64,000 nt of DNA, taken from Mesorhizobium sp. Pch-S (GTDB lineage: Bacteria; Pseudomonadota; Alphaproteobacteria; Rhizobiales; Rhizobiaceae). Both the position numbers and the translations under genes were made by a program. The stretch covers positions 3,433,501 through 3,497,500 of the forward strand of contig NZ_CP029562.1 of assembly GCF_004136315.1 (NCBI RefSeq). Direction: 5' to 3'. The notes under the pieces are model-generated. The model was not told where the DNA came from and made no database searches. It saw only the letters and a program-made list of their open reading frames with translations. Within the stretch, counting starts at the first letter, position 1; every line of letters starts with the position of its first letter. This document shows positions 1 through 9,296 of this stretch, piece by piece.

Positions 1-16
1 CGTTCCTTTGGCGAGT

Positions 17-30
17 TTGATCCGCGTCAA
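17..30. promoter_or_regulatory. FixK/FNR-type anaerobox
   Basis: The 14-mer TTGATCCGCGTCAA is a perfect match to the FixK/FNR consensus TTGAT-N4-RTCAA. In rhizobia FixK binds such boxes and activates microaerobic genes. It lies about 215 bp upstream of the first small ORF and 350 bp upstream of the phosphoribosyltransferase gene, with fixLJ following. Its target could be those genes or a divergent gene left of the window. No fixK gene is visible here. Confidence 0.6.
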
Positions 31-244
31 GGAACCTGCCGGCCGGGCAGCGTTAACTGAAATCCTTGCTGGATCGAACCGGCATCCGCCAATGCGTGCG
101 TGCGCGCGCAGGCTGAGCGGCGGATCGAGCTGGAAAGAGCGTCCGGCAGGGTGGTCGCCATGCTTCGGCTTCGACACCCGGGGAGGGTGGAAGGGCGAAG
201 ATGGCGGACGCTGCGAAAAGTTCGTCCCATCCAGGAGATCAACC

Positions 245-373
245 ATGGCCGAAGCGCCACCAATCTTCCCATTGCAAATGCATCTGCCGGATCGGCACAT
301 CTGCCACGGCTGGATTATGCAGGCGCGCAATTTGATGATGAAGCCGCTGCGTGAGCTTTGGCCCGTGGACTAG
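245..373 (+). CDS. small hypothetical protein (42 aa) ahead of the phosphoribosyltransferase
   Basis: A 42-codon ORF starts at an ATG preceded by an AGGAG-like ribosome-binding site about 7 nt upstream. It ends with TAG only 4 bp before the ATG of the phosphoribosyltransferase gene, which suggests translational coupling. The product is rich in Met, His, Pro and Leu and shows no domain I recognise. It sits downstream of the FixK/FNR box and may be the first gene of a microaerobically induced operon. It could also be part of an untranslated leader. Confidence 0.3.
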   Translation: MAEAPPIFPLQMHLPDRHICHGWIMQARNLMMKPLRELWPVD

Positions 374-377
374 ACCG

Positions 378-1025
378 ATGTTCCAGAATCGACAGGAGGC
401 GGGGCGGAAACTTGCGGAGGAGCTTGTCAAATTCAAGCTCGTCGATCCGGTCGTATTGGCGCTTCCGCGAGGTGGTGTTCCGGTTGCCGCCGAGATCGCC
501 GATGCGCTGAAGGCGCCCCTTGACCTCGTCCTCGTATGTAAAGTCGGCGCTCCCGGCAATCCGGAGCTGGCCGTTGCCGCGATCGTCGACGGCACCCCGC
601 CGGACGTGGTTCTTAACCGCGAAATTGTTGAGGCGTATGGCCTCGATGACGCTGCACTGCGGGGTCTTGTCAGTCACGAGCGGCCGGAATTGGAGCGGCG
701 TCGGGTCGCCTACCTGCGAGACCGCAAGCCATTTTCCGTCGCTGGCAAGACGATCATCCTGGCCGATGATGGCGCGGCAACTGGGACCACCATGAAAGTC
801 GCAATCCGCGCCATGAAGCGTCGGTCGCCGCGCGAGATCATTGTCGCTCTCCCTGTTGCCTCGGCGGATGCGGTGGCGCAGCTGTTAGACGAGGCCAATC
901 GGATCCTTTGCCTCCATACGCCCACCCGCTTCCTTGCCCTAGGTTATCACTATCGCGATTTTCCCCAGCTGACGGACGAAGAGGTCGTGCAAACCCTCCA
1001 GCGCCACGGACCAAAGGTCTCATGA
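378..1025 (+). CDS. phosphoribosyltransferase family protein
   Basis: A 215-aa type I phosphoribosyltransferase-fold protein. The PRPP-binding signature, hydrophobic strand plus DDGAATGTT, is at residues 126-138, and an LPRGGVPVA loop is at about 29-37. Members of this family transfer or bind phosphoribosyl groups, but the substrate cannot be read from sequence. In rhizobia, free-standing proteins of this type are often found among microaerobic or stress genes, which fits the FixK/FNR box upstream and fixLJ downstream. I chose the ATG at 378; an in-frame GTG at 351 would add nine residues and overlap the upstream small ORF. Confidence 0.85.
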   Translation: MFQNRQEAGRKLAEELVKFKLVDPVVLALPRGGVPVAAEIADALKAPLDLVLVCKVGAPGNPELAVAAIVDGTPPDVVLNREIVEAYGLDDAALRGLVSHERPELERRRVAYLRDRKPFSVAGKTIILADDGAATGTTMKVAIRAMKRRSPREIIVALPVASADAVAQLLDEANRILCLHTPTRFLALGYHYRDFPQLTDEEVVQTLQRHGPKVS

Positions 1026-1147
1026 CCGGCCGCGTACCGCCGCAGCCTTGCGGGTGATCCGCTTTATTTTGGACCGGCGCAGGGCTATCCTCGTCGGCGG
1101 GCAAACGGCTGTAAGCGCGAATTATCCTTGAAGGTCGTCATACAGCC

Positions 1148-2683
1148 ATGGCCGCAACGGCAGAGGGGTTTATGCCAGCCAGAGATATAGGTGGCGTTCA
1201 GGGGCGCTTTCTCCAGGCTGTTTTTTCCAGCCGTTTCGAAGGAACCGCAGGCTACGTCCTTGCAGCGGGCGCGGTGAGTATTGTGTTTGCCTGCCGACTG
1301 GCGCTGGCAAGCACATTGGGCAATGTCGCGGTCTTCGTCATATTCACGCCTGCCATCCTCATTTCCGCAGTTGCCGGGGGCATAGGTCCGGGACTCTTTG
1401 CGGGCACCTTGTCACTCCTTGGCGCCTATGCCCTTTCCGATGCCAATAGCTCCTCCTTTTGGTTGCAGATGCCGATTTTCGCGGCAGTTGGACTGGCGAT
1501 CGCCTGGATGGGGGAGATGCTTCATCATGCTCGTCGCGCGCTCGACAGGACGGAAGAGGCGTTGAAGGCACGTGAAGCCCATCTGCGCTCGATTTTGGAC
1601 ACAGTCCCGGATGCAACCGTCGTGATTGACGAGCACGCCCGGATCTCGTCTTTCAGCGCTGCTGCGGTGAGGCAGTTCGGCTACCTGGAAGCCGAAATTC
1701 TCGGCCAAAATGTCAACATCCTGATGCCGGAACCCTACCATCGCGAACATGATGGTTACATCGAGCGCTACATTTCCACGGGTGAGAAGCGGATTATCGG
1801 CATAGACCGGGTGGTGGTCGGTCGCAGAAAGGACGGTTCGACCTTCCCGATGACGCTTTCCGTGGGCGAGATGCGATCAGCAGCCGGACGGTTCTTTACC
1901 GGATTCATACGTGACTTGACCGAACGCGAGGAATCTGAGGCGCGACTGCAGGAAGTGCAAAGCGAACTCGCCCGGCTCGCCCGCCTTAATGAACTTGGAG
2001 AAATGGCATCGACACTCGCGCACGAACTCAACCAGCCGCTGGCGGCAATCGCGAACTACGCACAAGGGTGTGTTCGCGCCCTCGAAACCCTCGACGACCC
2101 GAAGGTCAGCCGAATAAGAGAGGCTCTGCAGGAGACTGCAAAGCAGTCCCTGAGGGCAGGCGGAATTATCCGACACCTTCGGGAATTTGTGACTCGGGGG
2201 GAGACGGAAAAGTCGCCCCAGGACATGCGTAAGCTGATTGAGGAAGCAGGCGCGCTGGCCTTGGTAGGATCGCGTGAAATGGGTGTGCGGTCGGTTTTCG
2301 AATTCACGGCAGGCGATGAAAGCGTCCTGGTGGACAAGGTGCAAATCCAGCAGGTCCTGATCAATTTGATGCGCAACGCGATCGAAGCCATGCGCGATAG
2401 TGACGAACGTGAACTCACCGTGCGGACCGCTCGCAAGGGTGATCACCACATTGAAATCGAAGTTTCCGATAGCGGGCCAGGCATTTCGCCGGAGGTCGCG
2501 TCACGGCTGTTCGAGCCATTCGTCTCCAGCAAGGCCAATGGTATGGGAATAGGCCTCTCAATATCCAAACGCATCGTCGAGGCCCACGGCGGTGAGATAA
2601 CTGCCGACAGCAATGAGAAAGGGGGAGCGACCTTCCGGATTTCGTTGCCGGTGGCGGGGAAAGAATTGCCAAATGCAGATTGA
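1148..2683 (+). CDS. fixL: oxygen-sensing histidine kinase FixL
   Basis: A 511-aa membrane sensor kinase. Residues about 35-125 hold four hydrophobic segments, as in Sinorhizobium FixL. A PAS domain follows at about 145-260. It has the haem-ligand histidine in the REHDGY motif (His201) and the conserved arginine in IIGIDR (Arg221), both matching FixL haem-pocket residues. The HisKA domain carries phospho-acceptor His292 in AHELNQP. The ATPase domain has an N box near Asn410, DSGPGI at 441-446 and GMGIGL at 465-470. FixL senses O2 and, when deoxygenated, phosphorylates FixJ to switch on fixK and nitrogen-fixation or respiration genes. The stop overlaps the start of fixJ by 11 bp, so the two are co-transcribed and probably translationally coupled. 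Confidence 0.93.
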   Translation: MAATAEGFMPARDIGGVQGRFLQAVFSSRFEGTAGYVLAAGAVSIVFACRLALASTLGNVAVFVIFTPAILISAVAGGIGPGLFAGTLSLLGAYALSDANSSSFWLQMPIFAAVGLAIAWMGEMLHHARRALDRTEEALKAREAHLRSILDTVPDATVVIDEHARISSFSAAAVRQFGYLEAEILGQNVNILMPEPYHREHDGYIERYISTGEKRIIGIDRVVVGRRKDGSTFPMTLSVGEMRSAAGRFFTGFIRDLTEREESEARLQEVQSELARLARLNELGEMASTLAHELNQPLAAIANYAQGCVRALETLDDPKVSRIREALQETAKQSLRAGGIIRHLREFVTRGETEKSPQDMRKLIEEAGALALVGSREMGVRSVFEFTAGDESVLVDKVQIQQVLINLMRNAIEAMRDSDERELTVRTARKGDHHIEIEVSDSGPGISPEVASRLFEPFVSSKANGMGIGLSISKRIVEAHGGEITADSNEKGGATFRISLPVAGKELPNAD

Positions 2684-3290
2684 CGACTACGTGGTTCATA
2701 TCGTCGATGATGAGGAACCCGTTCGCAATTCATTGGGCTTCCTGCTTGGCACGATAGGCTTTTCCGTCGAGATGCACGCATCGGCGACTGGCTATCTGGC
2801 CGGCGCTCCGTACAAGGGGAAAACCTGCCTGGTAACCGACCTGAGAATGCCGGATATGAGCGGCGTGGACCTGCTTGAAAAACTGAATGAACGCGGCTGT
2901 ATGGTTCCGGCGGTAGTCATAACCGGACATGGCGATGTTCCGATGGCGGTTGCGGCGATGAAGGCTGGAGCGGTCGATTTTATCGAAAAACCCTTTGAGG
3001 ACGATTTGCTCATCGAGGCGATCAAACACGCAGCGAGTCAGTTCGACGAAATCCCAGTGCAAGGCGATGGGGTCGAAGCTCTTCGCGAGCGCCTGAGTGC
3101 GCTGTCGGAGCGAGAGCGTCAGGTTTTGTCCGGAGTGGTGGCGGGGCAGCCGAACAAGACGATCGCCAATGAACTCGCTATCAGTCCACGCACTGTCGAA
3201 GTCCATCGGGCAAACATCATGGCTAAGATGCAGGCCAGGAACCTGCCGGGCTTGGTGCGAATGATCATGGCCCTCGACACTGCCTTCTGA
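2673..3290 (+). CDS. fixJ: response regulator FixJ
   Basis: A 205-aa NarL/FixJ-type regulator, close to the usual ~204 aa. The receiver domain begins [14 protein letters not shown] and carries phospho-acceptor Asp56 in [10 protein letters not shown]; the conserved lysine is in IEKPF. A LuxR/GerE helix-turn-helix occupies about residues 140-200 (LSERERQVL to [13 protein letters not shown]). The start is the ATG at 2673, inside the fixL 3' end; the reading frame is open further upstream, but that part is read in fixL. Phosphorylated FixJ is expected to activate fixK-type promoters. No fixK or second target promoter was identified in the window. Confidence 0.92.
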   Translation: MQIDDYVVHIVDDEEPVRNSLGFLLGTIGFSVEMHASATGYLAGAPYKGKTCLVTDLRMPDMSGVDLLEKLNERGCMVPAVVITGHGDVPMAVAAMKAGAVDFIEKPFEDDLLIEAIKHAASQFDEIPVQGDGVEALRERLSALSERERQVLSGVVAGQPNKTIANELAISPRTVEVHRANIMAKMQARNLPGLVRMIMALDTAF

Positions 3291-3904
3291 GTTTGAGGGA
3301 ATTCCAGGCGTTTCCGGCCATGTGCTGCCGCGGTGAGCGATATTGGAATCCTGATGCAGCGTGAGGGGATCGGGGCGGGCTCCGCCGCGGATGACGATTC
3401 CTAGATTGGCATGATCACAGAAAGAAATCTTGCGTTGGGCACAGTATCCCGAGGCGCCGCTTCCGTCGAGGTGAGGGGGACAGATGCCAGGACGCAGACT
3501 TTGAAGTGGCGCTCCGCTTGATGGCGGAACATTTGGTTCGGCGCCCGCTCGTCATTGATGTCCACTGGCGAGTGGTGGCCGAGATGAGCGTTGCAAGACC
3601 AGAGCACGCCTGCACGCCGTAGGGGGCATTTCTCGATTAGCGCGCTGCAAGTTCAAGCCTGTGACTGCAGCAGTGCTCTGGAGTCATTATCATGCCTTCA
3701 GGTTGATAAGCCTAGAGTGCGCTAGCGTGGAGTGTGCTTTCGCTTGCTTGACGATTTCCAATACATCATCCGGCCGCGCAATTCTCCCTGGAGCTCGGTG
3801 CAACGAGCGAATGGTGCGCCCTCACTCCTCACACCTGCCGTGATCGCTTCGCACCATCGGAGCTACTGCGGTGTGCCTCCAATAAAGGAATAAGCGGTCT
3901 GGCC
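3291..3904. other. intergenic region, no convincing gene
   Basis: About 610 bp between fixJ and the OmpR-type regulator with no ORF I can support. On the plus strand around 3495-3620 one frame reads DADFEVALRLMAEH followed by RRPLVID. This resembles the C-terminal part of ArsC/Spx-like thioredoxin-fold proteins and could be a degraded remnant, but there is no start or N-terminal half. No clear terminator or sigma-54 promoter was found. Confidence 0.35.
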
Positions 3905-3922
3905 GTAATTCTAATGTAATTC
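3905..3922 (+). promoter_or_regulatory. GTAATTC direct repeat, candidate OmpR-family operator
   Basis: Two exact copies of GTAATTC (3905-3911 and 3916-3922) lie 11 bp apart, one helical turn, about 47 bp upstream of the response-regulator ATG. OmpR/PhoB-type regulators bind direct repeats with this spacing and often control their own operon. The assignment is inferred from spacing and position. Confidence 0.4.
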
Positions 3923-3968
3923 CGATTGAACACGATGGCTCTATGAATAGATTTGCCCGCCTCCTCTC

Positions 3969-4643
3969 ATGAAACTTCTGCTAGTCGAAGACGACCTGGA
4001 GATGGCCGACGCACTGCGGGCCGCTTTGTCCCGGCATGGAATCGTCGTGGATGCGGTGACCAGTCTTGCTGCTGCTCGAGAGGCCGTTGCCTTAACGGAT
4101 TACGAGGTCGTTCTCATTGACCGACAGTTGCCGGACGGTGATGGAAGCGCCCTGCTTGTGGAGATGCGCAACGCCGGCAAATCTGCCCGATCCATTATTA
4201 TCTCTGCACTTGGCTCGACCCGTGACAAGATATCAGGGCTTAACGAAGGGGCGGATGACTACCTCCCCAAACCTTTCGAGATCGAAGAACTGATCGCAAG
4301 GATGGGGGCCGTTCTAAGACGCGCTCCTGTGGTTGGGTCGCCGTTGCTCGTCGCGGGCAATCTTACCTATGATCGCGCCACGCTGGATATTCATATCGAA
4401 GGAAACCGTCTTGTGCTCACTAGGCGCGAACTTCTGATCCTCGATACCCTTCTCAGGAATCGCGGACGAACGGTCTTGCGGTCATCGCTGGAGGAGAATG
4501 TCTATTCCTTCAACGAGGAAATCCAGTCAAACACCCTGGAAGCCAACATGTCACGCCTTCGCCGGAAGCTCGTAGAGGCAGGGGCGAACATCGTCATCAA
4601 GAACATCCGCGGGATCGGCTACTTCCTTCATGAGCCGCAGTGA
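3969..4643 (+). CDS. OmpR-family two-component response regulator
   Basis: A 224-aa regulator. The receiver domain (about 1-115) has the acidic pair in LLVEDD, phospho-acceptor Asp51 in VLIDRQLPDGDG and the switch lysine Lys101 in LPKPF. A winged-helix Trans_reg_C domain (about 125-220) includes LTRRELLILDTLL and NIRGIGYFL. The gene overlaps its partner kinase by 14 bp. The family resembles QseB/TctD-type regulators; the signal and regulon are not evident. The paired GTAATTC repeat upstream may be its own binding site. Confidence 0.9.
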   Translation: MKLLLVEDDLEMADALRAALSRHGIVVDAVTSLAAAREAVALTDYEVVLIDRQLPDGDGSALLVEMRNAGKSARSIIISALGSTRDKISGLNEGADDYLPKPFEIEELIARMGAVLRRAPVVGSPLLVAGNLTYDRATLDIHIEGNRLVLTRRELLILDTLLRNRGRTVLRSSLEENVYSFNEEIQSNTLEANMSRLRRKLVEAGANIVIKNIRGIGYFLHEPQ

Positions 4644-6003
4644 AATGAACAGTACACCCCTCCGCTGGCGATTTACGCTCGGGTTCATTGTCCTTCAACT
4701 CTTCGCCACCGCAGCTTCCCTTACTCTTGTCTTCTACCTTGCGTCTGGGATCGCCCCCGACGGGGCCATTCCATCCATATGGTTATCGGAACAGATCGCA
4801 GATTCGATCGAGGTAGGACCGAACGGGAAGCCGATCCTGGTTCCAACGGAAGGCCTGTCCGCTACACTACAAGAATGGCCAAGCGGTTGGTTTGTCGTCG
4901 AATTGCCAGGTGGTGAAATCATCCAGCAAGGGGAGGTTCCAGGGGCTATCGCCGCCAATTTTCCATTTCTGCGAACGTTCAGAAGTGCCGAGCTCCATGG
5001 GGATGTCGGCAATCCCAAAAGTGTCGCGCGGCTCGAACGGATGGCCACCGCCGTTGGCGAGGTCTCTATATTCGCGGGCGGTGTTTCCATGTCTCTCCAC
5101 GGCGTGATCGTATGGCTGGGAAATGCCGCCGTCGCTATTCCGGCCGCGATCCTTGCCGCGATTACGCTCATCGGAGTTCCCTGGGTCACCAGATGGTCGC
5201 TTCGCTCGTTCAATGATCTTACCGGACGTCTCAACACCATCGACTTTGAAGCACGAGGCGCAGTCGTAGACGTTCACGGTCTGCCCGGGGAGGTACTGAG
5301 GGTTGTAGATGGGATCAATAAGGCGCTGCGCAGATTGGACAACGGCTTCGAGACGACGGAACGGTTCTTCGTTAACGCGGCCCACGAGCTGAGGACACCG
5401 ATTGCCATCCTGCAGGTTCGCATCGGAACCTTGCCGCCAAGCGAAGAGAAATCCCATCTTCAAAATGGCATCAAAAGGCTGTCGGCGATCACCAATCAAC
5501 TTCTGGATATCGAGAAGTATCGGCAAAAGCCGCCGCGCAAGACACGGGTGGACCTCAATGCGGTGGTATCGAAAGTGGTAGCTGATCTCGCGCCTTTCGC
5601 CATTGCGGAAGGTTATGAAATTTCCTTCGACAGCGACGCGAAACATATCTTTTTGATTGGTGATCCCGACGCATTGGAAAGAGCCTTTGCCAATCTGGTG
5701 CGCAATGCCGTTCAGTATGGCGGCAAGTCAGGCGAGATCTGCATAGGCATCGAGACCGATGGAAGCGTTCGCGTCACTGACCAGGGCGTTGGTATCGCCA
5801 GCGACAAGCATGCACGCATCTTCGAACCTTTCTACCGGATCAACCCACACGGATCTGGCGCTGGCCTCGGTCTCAGTATGGTCCACGATATTGTCACCAG
5901 CCACGGGGGCTTCATTGAACTGAAATCTTCGCTGGGGGGCGGCAGCACATTTGCCGTGCGATGGCGCGAGGGAAGCGCGACATCCGTGCCGAACGGAGCC
6001 TAA
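4630..6003 (+). CDS. sensor histidine kinase, partner of the upstream regulator
   Basis: A 457-aa kinase with two membrane segments (about 15-40 and 158-185) flanking a periplasmic loop of roughly 115 residues, the likely sensor. A HAMP-like linker follows at about 188-240. HisKA carries His252 in NAAHELRTP. The HATPase domain has an N box (NLVRNAVQYGG), DQGVGI and GLGLS motifs. The start overlaps the regulator gene; an in-frame ATG at 4645 is an alternative. The ligand is unknown, since the periplasmic loop matches no domain I recognise. Confidence 0.9.
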   Translation: MSRSEMNSTPLRWRFTLGFIVLQLFATAASLTLVFYLASGIAPDGAIPSIWLSEQIADSIEVGPNGKPILVPTEGLSATLQEWPSGWFVVELPGGEIIQQGEVPGAIAANFPFLRTFRSAELHGDVGNPKSVARLERMATAVGEVSIFAGGVSMSLHGVIVWLGNAAVAIPAAILAAITLIGVPWVTRWSLRSFNDLTGRLNTIDFEARGAVVDVHGLPGEVLRVVDGINKALRRLDNGFETTERFFVNAAHELRTPIAILQVRIGTLPPSEEKSHLQNGIKRLSAITNQLLDIEKYRQKPPRKTRVDLNAVVSKVVADLAPFAIAEGYEISFDSDAKHIFLIGDPDALERAFANLVRNAVQYGGKSGEICIGIETDGSVRVTDQGVGIASDKHARIFEPFYRINPHGSGAGLGLSMVHDIVTSHGGFIELKSSLGGGSTFAVRWREGSATSVPNGA

Positions 6004-6050
6004 AGCAATCGTGGCGGGTTTCCTACCGCTGACTGGGGGAGAGGTAAGCC

Positions 6051-6730
6051 TCAGCCGAGGGCGTATGTGACAAGCCAGAGCCCGTTGAAGACAACGTGGA
6101 CAACAAAACCAGGCCAGATCGACAACGTCATCCTGAACAAGAAGGCCGTGAGGATTCCGATCAGGAATGCGTTGAAAAAGATGACGCTCGGGCCGGGACG
6201 GCGGCGAAGATCAGTGCGCTGCCAACGACACCAATACCGGCGGAATGACGGTTCAATGCGTTGGCGATGACCCCGCGAAACACCAGTTCTTCGCCAAGGG
6301 GGGTGAGAAGGGCGCCTGTGAACAGCAGGATAAACAGAGGCACTATCCCCTCTTTGGCTCCAGCCTGGAAATCGGCCTGGGTGTTCACTTCGGTGACGAG
6401 CAGGGAGTACGCGCCCTCAATTAAGTGGCTGGTTCCGTAGGCGGCCAATCCTAATGCGGCACCAGCCGGCACCCATGTCCACGGAATCTTCCGGAAGCCG
6501 AAAACTCGAAGGTCGCGGATGCGTATGGAGACGGCGGTGGCAAAAGCGATAACGCCAACAATGCCATTCCCGGCCATGCCAAAATTGCCGCGAAGAGCCG
6601 CCTGTTCATCAGGTATTCGCAGCATGAAGGCGGACATGATTGCCAGTAACACGAAATAGGAAACGAGTGCGATTGCCGCCTCCTTCCAGCCAGGGCGCTT
6701 AAGAGGCGTTGAGCTGATAGAAAGATCCAT
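6051..6730 (-). pseudogene. CPBP family intramembrane metalloprotease, frameshifted
   Basis: The minus-strand frame from 6730 encodes a multi-spanning protein with the first CPBP/CAAX-protease motif EExxxR (Glu147, Glu148, Arg152 in GEELVFRG). The frame breaks near 6195-6199, at FAAV where the second motif FxxxH should finish. Adding one base there restores FAAVHGPS, then HVVFN (third motif HxxxN) and a stop at 6051-6053, giving about 226 aa. As read, the ORF ends early at 6161 and lacks the zinc-binding histidines. This is either an inactivating deletion or a sequencing error. The gene is convergent with the sensor kinase. Confidence 0.75.
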
Positions 6731-6978
6731 CCTGTTCTTCCCTGATGAGCTGATCGTCTGATTGCCACCGCAAGCGACATTGCTTCCCCGCCTAGAAGGC
6801 TTGCCTTACGGAGGAGTTACAGGCTCCGAACCGCGTTACCGATCTTAGGCGAGGCGCATGCAAACGCCCTGGTCAGCCGTAACGCCCCCGTAATTGTGCA
6901 CGGCCATAGGCGTTCTAAGGGGTAGCTTTTCGATAGATGACCCCCCGCTTGTTAACTCAACGAAACGAGGAATGAGAC

Positions 6979-7263
6979 ATGAAAAAGGTCGTTGCAGGGG
7001 TGCTGGTTTGCCTGTCGCTGACGGCGTGCAGTCAGACTGAAAAAGGAGCCGGAATTGGTGCGGCCAGCGGTGCGATAATCGGAGGGCTGGCAAGCGGCTC
7101 TTGGGAAGGGGCGGCTGTAGGCGCCGCCGCCGGAGGCGTGGGCGGCGCGGTAGTCGGCAAGATGAGTGAGCGCAACGACAGGAGACGCCGCGATCAATGG
7201 AGCCACAGGGATCCTCGGTATGATCGTTGCTATTATCGTGATCGTTACGGTCGCTGCCACTAA
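6979..7263 (+). CDS. glycine-zipper lipoprotein
   Basis: A 94-aa protein with a lipoprotein signal peptide ending in the lipobox LTAC (Cys17). A glycine-zipper segment (about 24-62) has repeated G/A-xxx-G spacing, and the C-terminal tail is rich in Arg, Tyr and Asp. Such proteins resemble the Gly-zipper/OmpA-like 17-kDa surface-antigen families and sit in the outer membrane, but their role is unclear. A purine-rich site (gaggaatgag) lies just upstream of the ATG. It appears to be a single-gene unit. Confidence 0.8.
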   Translation: MKKVVAGVLVCLSLTACSQTEKGAGIGAASGAIIGGLASGSWEGAAVGAAAGGVGGAVVGKMSERNDRRRRDQWSHRDPRYDRCYYRDRYGRCH

Positions 7264-7894
7264 GCCGATTGAAGCATCGGCTTATTGAGACCAGACGGGT
7301 TCGACGCGTGTGGTCTCTTCCTGATGCTGTTGCTCGCAGTGCCAACTCGGCCATTTCCCACTGCATAGAAAAACCAACGTCGGCGCCGACCGTCCATAAG
7401 CCGTTGCGAAGAATACTGTTCGTGACGAAGGGGGTAGTCGTCATGCGACCCGAGGCAGAGCGGTTGCTAGGCTTTCGCATTGTACAGACGCTCGATAAAT
7501 CCAAATTTCCTTGAAACAACGATTGCCCGCTCGGCGATGTCTTTGACATCAGAGATTTGTGCGAACCTCGCTCGGCTGGCGCGCAAGCAGCGAGTGATGC
7601 GCCCTCCCGCAACCAAGTTCAAAAGAAAAACCCCGCCTTTCCGGCGGGGTTTTTTCGTTTGAAGGTAAGTGCAAAGTTTCCAACGATCATCAGACATCTC
7701 CAAGGCCTGTCCAGCCTGTCTTGCGTCTCTCGTCCCAGAGCAATCGTCGAGAACCCGTCCCGCTGAAACAGCAATACGTTCCCCACCGGAACAAAGGCTG
7801 CATACGCGCCTTCACATCCTGCAACGAGAATGAAGTCCCATGGGTTCAGGCACACTGCGTCTCTTCCGCTTTCGCAGGCAAAGATGCTTCGACT
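7264..7894. other. intergenic region with a terminator, no gene supported
   Basis: About 630 bp between the lipoprotein gene and the convergent 3' end of fecR A. A short 81-codon ORF at 7269-7514 lacks a ribosome-binding site and recognisable motifs, so I do not call it. The only clear element is the hairpin at 7631-7649. Confidence 0.5.
7631..7649. terminator. Rho-independent terminator, probably bidirectional
   Basis: A CCCCGCC/GGCGGGG stem (7631-7637 with 7643-7649) with a 5-nt loop, preceded by an A-rich run and followed by seven Ts. It could serve transcripts from either side, including the convergent fecR A transcript. Confidence 0.85.
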
Positions 7895-8896
7895 TCAGCT
7901 CAGAATGACGAGCCCGCCAGGAAGTTGGCGAATGTTGGCCCCGAACAACTGCTGGACCTGGTTCGGAAAGTTCTCCAGCCGATCGAGATGGAAGGTGCCA
8001 TTGACCAATCTCTTGGCGAGTTCGTCGCCAGAAACGACGATCCGGCCTGGACGGTAGCGGTTGACGTCCGCGACGACGTCAGCCAACGGGCGGTCGCGAA
8101 CGACAAGCAACCCACTTCTCCAGGCGGTCGTCTCGCTGGAATCGACGTTGACGCGTGCGCCAAGGCCACGCGTCATCGAAAACGCAACTTGTTGGCCACC
8201 CTCAAGCCTGACCGGATTCTGTCCGTTGTCGACTTCAACTTGACCATCTATGCAGGTCACCATGACTTCGCCGTCAAGACAGCGCGTGTTGAATGTCGCT
8301 TTCGTTGCAACCATCTGGACGTCCAGTGCCTGCACGGTCATCGGATGCCCCGCAGCGCGCTCCGCGGTTACCGAGACCTCGCCCGCGATGAGTTCGAAAC
8401 GGGGATTGTCCGAACCAGATGGAAGAGCCGACAGGCTTGTCATGGTGTTCAACGTCACCGTGACCCCATCTGCAATGTCGATGTCACGCCGTTCGCCCTT
8501 CGCCGTGCGATAGTCGGCATTGAGTTCTTGAAATGAAGGCCATAATTGCATCGGCGGATCATAAGCCAGATAGGCGGCTACCGATGCAGCAGCGGCGCCC
8601 CAGAGGAAACCACGCCGGCTCACCAGCCGCCTTCCGGTGGGCACAGCACCGAAGGATCTCCGCCGTCCGTGCTGCGACCGGGACACCTGTTCCGCCGTTT
8701 GCTTGAGATCGCGCCACAACGTTGCCGCCTGCCTGAAGGCGCTATCGTGCTCGGAGCTCTGCTCCCGCCACGCCTGCAGATCCGCCAGGTCGGCGTTTGT
8801 TGCTTCACCCGAGCGCAACCGAACAACCCAGGCCAGCGCTTCACGCCTCAACGAATCGGGCTCATCGGTCGGCTCGGTCAAGTGCCCATTACCCAA
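7895..8896 (-). CDS. FecR-type anti-sigma factor, cassette A
   Basis: A 333-aa protein. An N-terminal cytoplasmic anti-sigma domain (about 10-75, REALAWVVRLRSG type) is followed by one membrane segment (about 96-112). The FecR periplasmic domain (about 130-230) comes next, then a C-terminal STN-like region ending ANIRQLPGGLVILS. The transmembrane helix is preceded by SRRGFL (Arg94-Arg95), a good twin-arginine consensus; E. coli FecR is reported to need the Tat pathway. Such proteins hold an ECF sigma factor until an STN domain signals from the periplasm. Unlike cassettes B and C, where sigma and fecR are 44 and 8 bp apart, here a 400-bp non-coding gap separates them. Confidence 0.88.
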   Translation of the reverse strand: MGNGHLTEPTDEPDSLRREALAWVVRLRSGEATNADLADLQAWREQSSEHDSAFRQAATLWRDLKQTAEQVSRSQHGRRRSFGAVPTGRRLVSRRGFLWGAAAASVAAYLAYDPPMQLWPSFQELNADYRTAKGERRDIDIADGVTVTLNTMTSLSALPSGSDNPRFELIAGEVSVTAERAAGHPMTVQALDVQMVATKATFNTRCLDGEVMVTCIDGQVEVDNGQNPVRLEGGQQVAFSMTRGLGARVNVDSSETTAWRSGLLVVRDRPLADVVADVNRYRPGRIVVSGDELAKRLVNGTFHLDRLENFPNQVQQLFGANIRQLPGGLVILS

Positions 8897-9296
8897 ATTG
8901 ATCCACCGTCGCGGACGGGATCGTTGGCTCGAAACGCAGATATAACACGCGTGTCCCTATCAGCGAGTCAGGCAGGAATGCCCTGCGAGATCTGGTCTCA
9001 TGTCGCCTTTTCGAGAGGCGTGAATCTCGCTTGCCGGCCGTCTTCGCGGTGCCATTTCAATCCTCCGGTCTGGCGCCTCGCAGTTTTCCGCTCGTTCATG
9101 TGGCGGTCGATCCTGCTACCTTCTCATATTACATAGACACTTGGGCGCGACGTGATCCGCCTCATATCATCAAAAATTCTGCCCTGGCCATCCCGATCCG
9201 AAAGGGAAAGGAGTAAATGCCGGCCATCCATGGCCAGCGCGAATGAAGCGTTGCGATCCGGCTTCGCTCGTGCTCCCGCAGCCGACAAGGTTGCTC
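8897..9296. other. non-coding gap between sigma A and fecR A
   Basis: Four hundred bases separate the sigma stop from the fecR start with no supported ORF on either strand. Because the paralogous cassettes are compact, the gap may carry a separate fecR promoter, a small RNA or the scar of a lost insertion. I could not identify a specific element. Confidence 0.4.

Noticed and set aside
1128..1141. TTGA-N6-TCAT, a near match to an FNR box upstream of fixL
   Set aside because: One mismatch in the second half, and it lies only 6 bp before the fixL start, too close to be a promoter activator site.
3400..3420. Possible sigma-54 promoter (TTGGCAT) near 3405
   Set aside because: The -12 TTGC element is missing at the required spacing and no gene follows.
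7269..7514. 81-codon ORF after the lipoprotein gene
   Set aside because: No ribosome-binding site, no motif, and it follows directly on a gene end.
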